This document shows positions 42,888-49,864 of a stretch of DNA of 51,538 nt, one piece after another. The DNA lies in assembly GCA_020201275.1 (NCBI GenBank), contig JAIVHB010000128.1, positions 1 to 51,538 on the forward strand, in the 5' to 3' direction. The notes beneath the pieces are model-generated. The model did no database searches, was not told the DNA's origin, and saw nothing but the letters and a program-made list of their open reading frames with translations. A program made the translations under genes and the position numbers. This DNA is from Rhodothermaceae bacterium (GTDB taxonomy: Bacteria; Bacteroidota; Rhodothermia; Balneolales; Cyclonatronaceae). Every line of letters begins with the position of its first letter. Within the stretch, counting starts at the first letter, position 1.

Positions 42888-43406
42888 TTAGTTTCGGCTG
42901 ATGTGATTGTGTGGCCTTTTCAGATCTGTACTTAGTGCGGGATCATTTTTTTCTGCCTGCCTTTTTGCTCTACGCACTTCACCTTTCTTTATGCCGAAGC
43001 GGGCGCCAAGGGCGGATGAAGCCATAAGCACTATAGCAAGGATGAGAAGGCTGCGCTGAAAACTGAACTTTTCGGTGAGTTCGCTCAGAACTACTGTAGG
43101 GATTATCAGAAGGAATGCCGTGAGATAGGGAAACAGGTGGAACAAGGCCGTTTTGCCGGTAAACCGCCGCGCCAGCACGAAACTGACATTCATGAAAATC
43201 AGCCCGTAACCCGCCAGCACCAGCGTACCGATCCAGTCGGGCCTTTCGGTATAGAAGAGAAAGGTGTTTGTTAACATGTAGATGAGCACCCCTACCACCA
43301 GTGCGCCGGATGTATAGGCGAAAGCCCGGCCTGTTACGCGTTTTTTTTCCGTCTCAATCACTACAGGGAGGCTCAGGGCGTGGGGGGGTTGGTACGGGAA
43401 ATCCAT
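42888..43406 (-). CDS. Hypothetical small polytopic membrane protein
   Basis: This 172-residue protein has about four TM segments (roughly 27-48, 57-80, 88-108 and 115-135). A basic C-terminal tail follows (KKGEVRRAKRQAEK near 142-155). The ATG at 43406 overlaps the end of the EnvC-like gene by 34 bases. A GTG at 43361 (VIETEKKRVTGRAF) would avoid the overlap, and neither start has a strong ribosome site. I do not recognise the family. Position suggests it is the last gene of the TPR/DUF4292/EnvC group. Confidence 0.65.
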   Translation of the reverse strand: MDFPYQPPHALSLPVVIETEKKRVTGRAFAYTSGALVVGVLIYMLTNTFLFYTERPDWIGTLVLAGYGLIFMNVSFVLARRFTGKTALFHLFPYLTAFLLIIPTVVLSELTEKFSFQRSLLILAIVLMASSALGARFGIKKGEVRRAKRQAEKNDPALSTDLKRPHNHISRN

Positions 43407-44734
43407 TTTTCCGGATCGATGTTCGTTTCACCATCGCGGATCATAAAAAAAACGGATGAACCCATTGAAGAATTATCGTCTCCGCCACGGCCGATAATAT
43501 CTCCGGCGCGCACATAGGATTGCGGCCTTACAGTAACACCGGTCAGATTGCCATAGGCGGTCTTGTAGCGGCCGTGATTGACCACAACCATGGTATCAAA
43601 TCCGTTCAGGGGCATCACAATGGAGACAAATCCATCGTGTACAGACCGGACAGTACTCAACGGTTCGGTGGCAATTTCGATTCCTTCGCTCGGAATCTCC
43701 ACACGGTAAACGGGATGCACTTTTTTGCCGAATCTGACGGAAATGGCGCCATTGTCGACCGGCCAGGGTAATTTTCCCATCTGTTGGGTAAACGCCTGTT
43801 CAAGCACATCAAGCTCCGCCGACGATGGACCCGCGGCCGGACGAATCGGAGTCGAATACCGGGCCACCTCGACTTCCCGCCTGCGTTCATCTTCAATTTT
43901 TTCGGCTTCAGCGAGCTTTTTAAGACGTTCTTCTTCAAGCAGGCGAATCCGTTCCTCCTCGGCCCTTCTCACCCTGTTTTCTTCCGCCAGCAGGGTATTC
44001 AGGGTTTTGTTGAGGTTGTTTATCTCATCAAGTGTTCGCTGCATTTTCTGCTGCAGGTTCTCCCTGTCCTGCCTGAGGGTGGTAATATTTTTCTCCTGCT
44101 GCTGCCTGTTGTTACCCATGCGCTGACGCTGACGCTGCTCTTCGGCCAGGTTCTGGTCGTTACGCTCACGGGCTGTTACCAGGTCATTGCGTTTGCTTTG
44201 CAGCTCATCCTGCAGTTCTGCGATCCTGTCGGCCTGACGTTGCCGGTGTTCACTGAATTTACGCAGGTAATGGCTTCTCACCAGCAGCTGGTTCATTGAA
44301 TTGGATGTGATGAGCATCACAAACTGGGGGGTGCGCCCGTGCTTGTACAGGTAGGTGAGTGTCTTTTTGTACTCCTCCATCAACCGCTCGAGTTCGTCCT
44401 GATTTTCGCCTATCTGTTTTTCGATGATGCCGAGTTCACTCCTGATCTGCGAGCGCTGGGCAGTGAGATTATTGATCACCTGATCGCGCAGGGTGATCTC
44501 CCGCTCCAGCGACTGAAACTGCCGGTACACATCCTCATAGCGTGTTTCGGTCTGCCTGATCTCGGTTTCAAAAGCCAGAAGCTGATTCTGAAGCTGCTCG
44601 AGCGTATTCCGGGTATCGCTCTGCTCTTTCTGCAGATCCCGCAGAAGTTTGTCGAAATTCTGACCGCTCACAGCCCCCGACATAAGAACCGTCATCAAAA
44701 AGCCAGCTGATAAGAACCGGAATAGTGCCTTCAT
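43373..44734 (-). CDS. EnvC-like murein hydrolase activator (degenerate LytM/M23 domain)
   Basis: This 453-residue exported protein has a signal peptide, a long Gln/Glu/Arg-rich coiled coil (about 28-290) and a C-terminal LytM/M23 fold (about 325-445). The zinc ligands of active M23 enzymes are absent: the HxxxD site reads EGIEIAT and the final HxH is replaced by SVFFMI. This is the EnvC/NlpD pattern, in which the domain activates amidases at the septum instead of cutting peptidoglycan itself. It follows the DUF4292-like lipoprotein gene with a 4-base overlap, a conserved order in Bacteroidota. Confidence 0.88.
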   Translation of the reverse strand: MKALFRFLSAGFLMTVLMSGAVSGQNFDKLLRDLQKEQSDTRNTLEQLQNQLLAFETEIRQTETRYEDVYRQFQSLEREITLRDQVINNLTAQRSQIRSELGIIEKQIGENQDELERLMEEYKKTLTYLYKHGRTPQFVMLITSNSMNQLLVRSHYLRKFSEHRQRQADRIAELQDELQSKRNDLVTARERNDQNLAEEQRQRQRMGNNRQQQEKNITTLRQDRENLQQKMQRTLDEINNLNKTLNTLLAEENRVRRAEEERIRLLEEERLKKLAEAEKIEDERRREVEVARYSTPIRPAAGPSSAELDVLEQAFTQQMGKLPWPVDNGAISVRFGKKVHPVYRVEIPSEGIEIATEPLSTVRSVHDGFVSIVMPLNGFDTMVVVNHGRYKTAYGNLTGVTVRPQSYVRAGDIIGRGGDDNSSMGSSVFFMIRDGETNIDPEKWISRTNPPTP

Positions 44735-45501
44735 ATTCTGATTATCGTTATATCGGTTGGTATGCCTATGTCAAAATCGAGGTTGTTTTTGTCCAGCTCC
44801 AGCGACTGTGTTACCAGGTGGATTACCGACTTACCGTCTTCACTGAATATCCTGATTGTCCTTGGTAGTTTATACCCGCCTAACCCGGCATAGTTCTCGA
44901 AAAAAAAAGTCGAGAATATTTCTGGGTCATCAGCGCTAAAGATAATCTGTTCAACAAGATAGTTCAGTTTGCTGAAGATAACGGTTTTTCCGTCAAAAAA
45001 AACCAGTTTGTACCGTTTTTCATCCTCAAGTACCGTTTGCACCTCTCCGGCATGCAGTACGGGATCAATAAAGTCGATCAGGTTGAACGCAGAGAATCCG
45101 TTCAGCAGCAATTCATGTGACCGGGCGATATCCGATTTCCAGGCCTGTTTTTCAATACGGTCAAATATAAGAACAGAGTCCCGGTCGGCATATATGCGCC
45201 CGCCCTCGATTCCCAGGTTGTTGCGGATGCTGATGAGTGTACGGTTTCTGTCGGAGATAAAGCTGACCGAAACCCGCTCGCTCACACCCGGACGACTTAT
45301 TTGCGCGCGGGCTCTGCCATCGATGCTGCTGATGGATTTGCCCGCATTGGGGGAATTTGCCAGAATTATTGCCGGATCGGCATCCGACACGCTAAACCCT
45401 GCCGGATCAACGGTCAGCATTCTGGCAGGCGTACAGGACCAGATCAGCGCGAGCAATGCGACGAGGGGGATCAGCCACTTTGATGTCCGGTCAGTTTGCA
45501 T
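44731..45501 (-). CDS. DUF4292-like lipoprotein
   Basis: This is a 256-residue lipoprotein. ATG 45501 is chosen over an ATG 99 bases upstream because it opens straight into the signal sequence WLIPLVALLALIWSC with a lipobox Cys at residue 23. The mature part resembles Bacteroidota DUF4292, a LolA/LppX-like half-barrel (LVFFDGKTVIFSKLNYLVEQI near 175). It overlaps the TPR gene by 11 bases and the EnvC-like gene by 4. The TPR-DUF4292-EnvC order is typical of the phylum. The function is unknown; a carrier or tether role at the outer membrane is plausible. Confidence 0.78.
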   Translation of the reverse strand: MQTDRTSKWLIPLVALLALIWSCTPARMLTVDPAGFSVSDADPAIILANSPNAGKSISSIDGRARAQISRPGVSERVSVSFISDRNRTLISIRNNLGIEGGRIYADRDSVLIFDRIEKQAWKSDIARSHELLLNGFSAFNLIDFIDPVLHAGEVQTVLEDEKRYKLVFFDGKTVIFSKLNYLVEQIIFSADDPEIFSTFFFENYAGLGGYKLPRTIRIFSEDGKSVIHLVTQSLELDKNNLDFDIGIPTDITIIRI

Positions 45502-47239
45502 CCAATTTTTCTCTGAGATGATCGCGGGTGTGATCGCTGTCGAGTGCCTTCTGCCACCAATTTCTGGCCTCATCCATATCGCCAAGCTTTTCGTACACAT
45601 CGCCCATGTGCTCCATTACTGTAGCACTGGCCTGGCCCGTTTCGATGGAAGCTGCGATGTGTTCACGGGCCTTTTCAAAGTCACCCATTTTATAATAAAT
45701 CCAGCCAAGCGTATCGAGGAAGGCGGGATTGCCGGGTCTCATTTCAACGGCCTTCCTGGCCATATCTTTGGCATCGTCAAGGCGGAGCCCCCGTACCGAC
45801 AGATAGTAGGCATAATTGTTCAGGGCAACATCATTCTCGCTGTTGTACTCCAGGGCACGGTCGTACGCTTTTTCCGCCTCCGGCCAGTTGTCGAGTGCGG
45901 AATAGGTATCGCCGATCGTACCATGGATATCGGAGCGCAGTTCACGCCTTGCCGGAACATCGGCTGCACGTTCGAGCCACCCAAGTGCCTCCTGCTTCTG
46001 GTCGTTCATTGAGTACGCCAGACCGGTAAAAAAGAGGATGTAGACGTCGTCTGGAATCATCTGATCGCCTTCGATTCCGGCATTGATCGCCTCCTCGTAG
46101 AGCCCTTCGCCAAACAAAATCTGCACCCGGCGCTGCCAGGCCATCTCGTTCTCCGGCATCAGTTCGGTAGTTTTGTTCAGTGCTGCTATCGTTTTCTCAT
46201 TATCGCCGGCAAGAATGTAGAAATCGGCAGCCAGGGCATGTCCAAGGCCATAATCGTTGTGTTTTTCATTGAGCAGATCAACCAGCCTGGATGCATTGCG
46301 CTTAAGCGGCTCGCTGGTCGGATCCCTCTGAAAACGCGCCACCAGATACTGCACCACCTCGGCCTTGATGTCGGGATTGATCAGATCGTCGGCCACCAGG
46401 GTTTCCAGCAGTTTTCCCGCCTCATCCCATTCCTCACCGGCAGCATGGATGTCGGACATGGCCAGGATGGTCTCCGGATCCCGGGGGTTTCTGTCGAGGG
46501 CGTCTTCGAGCACTTTCAGGGCTGAAACTTTGTCATCATCCTCAAGATAGAGCTGGCTGAGCGCCTTTAAAGTGGCCATGTTGTCGGGCTCATATTCGCG
46601 CATCTGTTCAAGGATGTTGATGGTTGAATCGCGCATGCCAAGCGCGTAAAAATTGCGGTATTTCTGGTAGAGCAGATTGAAATCCGGGCCCGTACGGTGC
46701 CGGATTATATTATATGTTTCATTGCTTTTCAGGTGATGCCCCTGATTGGCCTGCTCCTGGGCCAGCATATAGAGTATATCCAGATCGTTCGGATAGTATT
46801 CAAGCGTTTTCTCAAGTTCATCGAGTGTGGCCTGATTGCGGCCGGCAGATTTGTAGATATCAACCAGGTTCAGCCTGTACCATTTATTAGCGGGCTCCAG
46901 CTTCACCGCTTCGGCTCCGTATTGGGCCGCATTAACCATGTCGCCGGTGTTGAAATAGGCTTCTGAAAGTGAGTAATAGACCCCGGAACTGGGCTCCATA
47001 AATTGAATGGCTTCGGAGAGGTAGGTTATGGCTTCCTCGTAATTTTCGAGTTCAAACTCGGTAATACCGCGCATGAACAGGGAACGGCCTTTGGCTTTAT
47101 CTTCAGACGAAAGTTCCTTTGCCGGCGGATCGGGACGCACCTGCTGCGCCTGCAGAACTTCCGCGGTACCAATTGCGGCCAGGAGCAGGGCCAGAACAAA
47201 TCCGGCGGTAGATATTCGCATCATTCGGTAAAATTTCAT
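45491..47239 (-). CDS. Exported tetratricopeptide-repeat protein
   Basis: This 582-residue protein has an N-terminal signal sequence (about 12-30, STAGFVLALLLAAIGTAEV) and a dozen or so TPR units across the rest. Clear ones are GRSLFMRGITEFELENYEEAI near 52, LAYSMNDQKQEALGWLERA near 400 and ALNNYAYYLSVRGLRLDDA near 485. The last is the usual TPR pattern of periplasmic or lipoprotein repeat proteins. It heads the group with the DUF4292-like and EnvC-like genes. It probably scaffolds outer-membrane or cell-wall machinery (inference). Confidence 0.88.
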   Translation of the reverse strand: MKFYRMMRISTAGFVLALLLAAIGTAEVLQAQQVRPDPPAKELSSEDKAKGRSLFMRGITEFELENYEEAITYLSEAIQFMEPSSGVYYSLSEAYFNTGDMVNAAQYGAEAVKLEPANKWYRLNLVDIYKSAGRNQATLDELEKTLEYYPNDLDILYMLAQEQANQGHHLKSNETYNIIRHRTGPDFNLLYQKYRNFYALGMRDSTINILEQMREYEPDNMATLKALSQLYLEDDDKVSALKVLEDALDRNPRDPETILAMSDIHAAGEEWDEAGKLLETLVADDLINPDIKAEVVQYLVARFQRDPTSEPLKRNASRLVDLLNEKHNDYGLGHALAADFYILAGDNEKTIAALNKTTELMPENEMAWQRRVQILFGEGLYEEAINAGIEGDQMIPDDVYILFFTGLAYSMNDQKQEALGWLERAADVPARRELRSDIHGTIGDTYSALDNWPEAEKAYDRALEYNSENDVALNNYAYYLSVRGLRLDDAKDMARKAVEMRPGNPAFLDTLGWIYYKMGDFEKAREHIAASIETGQASATVMEHMGDVYEKLGDMDEARNWWQKALDSDHTRDHLREKLDAN

Positions 47240-47259
47240 GAAATAGTAGGTTGAACGGG

Positions 47260-47267
47260 CAAAGATA
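47260..47267 (-). promoter_or_regulatory. Putative -7 box TATCTTTG for the TPR/DUF4292/EnvC group
   Basis: An exact TAnnTTTG match on the minus strand, 20 bases upstream of the TPR gene's ATG, implies a very short leader. No standard-spaced TTTG at -33. Confidence 0.4.
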
Positions 47268-47306
47268 GTACCATAACGTCAGAAATCCGTATTGTGTGCC
47301 CAGAAT

Positions 47307-48104
47307 TCACAATTTTTGACGCCACGCGGCAAGTGACCTGAACGAAGGCAGCATCCGCGGCCCGTACCAGCTGAACCACTCACCATCCACAGTGAGAATC
47401 TTTGGTATGCGTAATTGATCGGCCAGTTCTCTAACGTGCTTTTTCCTGAACGGGTAGGGTTCACTGCTCAGCAGAATTACCTGAGGGGCCAGTTCGCCTA
47501 TCTGCTCTTCAGTGAGCTGCGGATAGCGTTTCATACCGGCACAGACGTTTTGAAGGCCGAACAACTGCATCACATCGTGGATGTAGGTGTCGCCGCCCGC
47601 AGCCATCCAGGGATCCCGCCAGATCATGTAGAGTGCTCTGAGAGATTCCATACCACCACGCCCGGGAATCTCCTTCCGGATATCATTTACCAGTGTGGCA
47701 GCCTGCCCCGACCTGCCAAGTGCATCCCCAATCCGCAGCATCTCCTGCAGGGCTTCATCCACCGTCGTTATATCTGTAACAAGAACGTCGGTAAAATTGC
47801 TGATGGCATCCACATCCTCTTTTCTGTTCTCCTCGCGGTTAGTGATAACAATGGCCGGTTTCAGGGCTTTGATCTTGTGAATCCGCGGGTTTTTCGTACC
47901 CCCGATGATTTCAACGCCGCCGGCCTCCCCTTCCGGATGTATGCAGAAGCGGGTGCGGCCCACAAGACGGTGACCCAGCCCAAGATGAAAAACCAGTTCG
48001 GTAAGGCTGGGTACGAGGGAGATAATCCCCCCGGGCTGCCGAACCGACGTGGACTGGTCACCAGCCTGATTACCTGTTGAGTGCGTATCGGTTTTTGAAG
48101 ACAT
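47307..48104 (-). CDS. Helical-backbone metal receptor (BtuF/FhuD-like substrate-binding protein)
   Basis: This 265-residue protein has the fold pattern of ABC-type cobalamin/siderophore-binding proteins: IISLVPSLTELVFHLGLGHRLVG near 27, then GGTKNPRIHKIKALKPAIVI near 68, then a two-lobe helical backbone. The N-terminus is polar with no signal peptide or lipobox, which is unlike a periplasmic receptor. No permease or ATPase gene is adjacent. It may be cytoplasmic, as in some annotated cobalamin-binding relatives, or its start may be misplaced. The ligand is not assigned. Confidence 0.8.
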   Translation of the reverse strand: MSSKTDTHSTGNQAGDQSTSVRQPGGIISLVPSLTELVFHLGLGHRLVGRTRFCIHPEGEAGGVEIIGGTKNPRIHKIKALKPAIVITNREENRKEDVDAISNFTDVLVTDITTVDEALQEMLRIGDALGRSGQAATLVNDIRKEIPGRGGMESLRALYMIWRDPWMAAGGDTYIHDVMQLFGLQNVCAGMKRYPQLTEEQIGELAPQVILLSSEPYPFRKKHVRELADQLRIPKILTVDGEWFSWYGPRMLPSFRSLAAWRQKL

Positions 48105-48148
48105 CCCGAATTTTTATCCTGTTCTGCCTGTGAGTTTTACCATTCCTG

Positions 48149-48925
48149 TCAAAAGTTTTTAATGATAGAGGCCACACGGCCCGCATAGCTGCTTCCAAAA
48201 AGGTTGGTGTGCACCAGCAGTGGATACAGGTTACAGATATCCACACGCTGTTCGTGGCCCTTGCAGAGCGGCCAGGCCTCATTGTAGGATGTATAAAATG
48301 CGCGATCGTAACCACCAAAAAGTTTGGTAAAGGCTATTTCCATTTCACGATGGCCGAAATAGACGGCCGGATCGATAATGACCGGTGTGCCATCGCGATC
48401 GCACAGATAGTTGCCTCCCCACAAATCGCCGTGGAGCAATGCGGGCGGTTCGTCGGGAAATATTTCACCAAGCCGTGCGAACAGGTTGTCAAAATTGCGT
48501 GCCAGGCCCGGCTGAAGCAGGCCTGAGTCGATGGCCGCCTTCATCTGGGGCATCAGGCGTTCGTGGGAGTAGAACGATGCCCAGGTTTTGTGAGGGGTGT
48601 TCGACTGGTACAGACTTCCCGGCCGGCTGTTTTCAATATATTCGAGCAATAGCCACGACAGGCTGCCATCGTCTGTTTTATCGTGCCCTTTCACCTCCGG
48701 CACACGGATGCCCCTGCAGGCCTCCCTCAGTAGAGAGAGTCCCCGCGCCTCTGCTTCAAACATGGCATACAGGGAGCCGTCGTTGGTTTTAAGGAAATAA
48801 GGCCGGCTGTCGGCCAGTTCGATGCGGTAAGCTGCATTTATACTTCCACCGCTCTCGGATGAAACCCGCCTAACCGGACTTCCGAGCAACGACGCTATCT
48901 GTCTGCTGATGGCTTCCTGTATCAT
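48149..48925 (-). CDS. Fructosamine kinase family protein
   Basis: This 258-residue APH-fold kinase phosphorylates protein- or sugar-bound ketoamines, aiding removal of glycation. ATG 48925 (MIQEAISRQIASLLGS) is preferred over an ATG 48 bases upstream. Landmarks are SGGSINAAYRIEL near 25, a Lys in PYFLKTNDG, the catalytic loop LLHGDLWGGNYLCDRDG and the metal-binding IDPAVYFGHREMEIAFTKLFGG (start of that segment). It overlaps the phosphatase gene by 56 bases, and fructosamine kinase next to a low-molecular-weight phosphatase is a recurrent pairing suggesting a deglycation unit. Confidence 0.9.
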   Translation of the reverse strand: MIQEAISRQIASLLGSPVRRVSSESGGSINAAYRIELADSRPYFLKTNDGSLYAMFEAEARGLSLLREACRGIRVPEVKGHDKTDDGSLSWLLLEYIENSRPGSLYQSNTPHKTWASFYSHERLMPQMKAAIDSGLLQPGLARNFDNLFARLGEIFPDEPPALLHGDLWGGNYLCDRDGTPVIIDPAVYFGHREMEIAFTKLFGGYDRAFYTSYNEAWPLCKGHEQRVDICNLYPLLVHTNLFGSSYAGRVASIIKNF

Positions 48926-49451
48926 GATCCGATTTATCAACATGGGGTTCCAGATGGTCAAGCAAAGCTTCACAGCTGCGTTTCACAATCCGGAACACGT
49001 TTTCAAACCCCTCCATCCCGCCGTAATACGGGTCGGGCACCTCACCGTTTTCCGGAACCGGGTCAAACTCCCTGAGCAGTCTGATTTTTGAGGCCGATGA
49101 ACTCTGATGATCAAGAGCGCGGATTTGTACCAGGTTCTCCCGGTCCATGGCAACGATCAGATCGTATTCTTCCAGATCGCGGCGTTCAAACCGGCTGGCT
49201 TTAGAAAGAAGCCTGATGCCATGATCTTCGGCCACTTCACGGCTTCTGCTGTTTGCAGGCTCACCTATGTGATAGGCCGAGGTTCCGGCAGAATCGATCA
49301 TAAAGTATGCCTGAAGGCCACGTTCATTAACAAGGTGTTGAAAAACCCCCTCAGCTGTTGGACTGCGGCAGATATTGCCCAGGCAAACAAAAGTGACTTT
49401 AAACGGATGTTGACTGGTAATTCGTCTTTCGGGATGTACTGGGGATGTCAT
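48870..49451 (-). CDS. Low-molecular-weight protein tyrosine phosphatase family
   Basis: This 193-residue phosphatase has the P-loop CLGNICRS (C23, R29, S30), the general-acid loop PDPYYGG near 130 and a typical fold between. A charged C-terminal tail (beyond about 165) exceeds the usual 150-160 residues and encodes the overlap with the kinase gene. It may act on phosphotyrosine or on a sugar phosphate from the kinase step (inference from pairing). A promoter-like TAnnTTTG box lies 18 bases upstream. Confidence 0.93.
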   Translation of the reverse strand: MTSPVHPERRITSQHPFKVTFVCLGNICRSPTAEGVFQHLVNERGLQAYFMIDSAGTSAYHIGEPANSRSREVAEDHGIRLLSKASRFERRDLEEYDLIVAMDRENLVQIRALDHQSSSASKIRLLREFDPVPENGEVPDPYYGGMEGFENVFRIVKRSCEALLDHLEPHVDKSDHDTGSHQQTDSVVARKSG

Positions 49452-49864
49452 TGAATACTTTAATTAATCAAATGTATGGTCATACGGCGTGTAATCGCGG
49501 TTAACCCTGTTGAAGAAGCCGCATGCGGAAGCGTTTATGGTGCCTCCGGCAATGACCTCAAGTAATACATAACGCAGATAAGGTGCAAGTGGTACCCGCT
49601 TTACCGCCAGGAACCCGTTACCCTGAGAGGCTGAAGTTCACGATCGCGGGCCCGGATATCGATGAGCAAATTAGCCGCCACGGATGCCCTTAACAGGCAG
49701 TATGGAGAATAAACAGGGCGGTATAGTTCAACGTGAATAGTGAAGTTTTCTCGCCTGTTTGCCGGGTGTATCAACACCTCTGATACGATACTATAGCAAA
49801 GGATATAGAGAAAATTTGTATATTGTGGACTTATTTTTATCCGGCCCCGGCTACAAAAGCAAGT
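49452..49864. other. 413-base divergent region before ileS
   Basis: I find no gene. Features are a CCGCATGCGG palindrome at 49519-49528 and a GGTGT/ACACC hairpin at 49765-49778. A near match to the -7 element (TATATTGT) lies about 40 bases before the ileS ATG. No T-box-like structure is recognisable. It should contain the ileS promoter. Confidence 0.45.
49469..49476 (-). promoter_or_regulatory. Putative -7 box TACATTTG for the phosphatase/kinase pair
   Basis: An exact TAnnTTTG match on the minus strand ends 18 bases before the phosphatase ATG at 49451, giving a leader of only about 11 bases. Confidence 0.35.

Noticed and set aside
44969-46012. A 347-codon plus-strand frame opposite the DUF4292-like and TPR genes
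   Set aside because: It crosses two supported minus-strand genes and is Ser/Arg-rich without motifs.
49452-49864. T-box riboswitch before ileS
   Set aside because: No stem with a T-box sequence or specifier loop could be found; T-boxes are mainly a Firmicutes feature.
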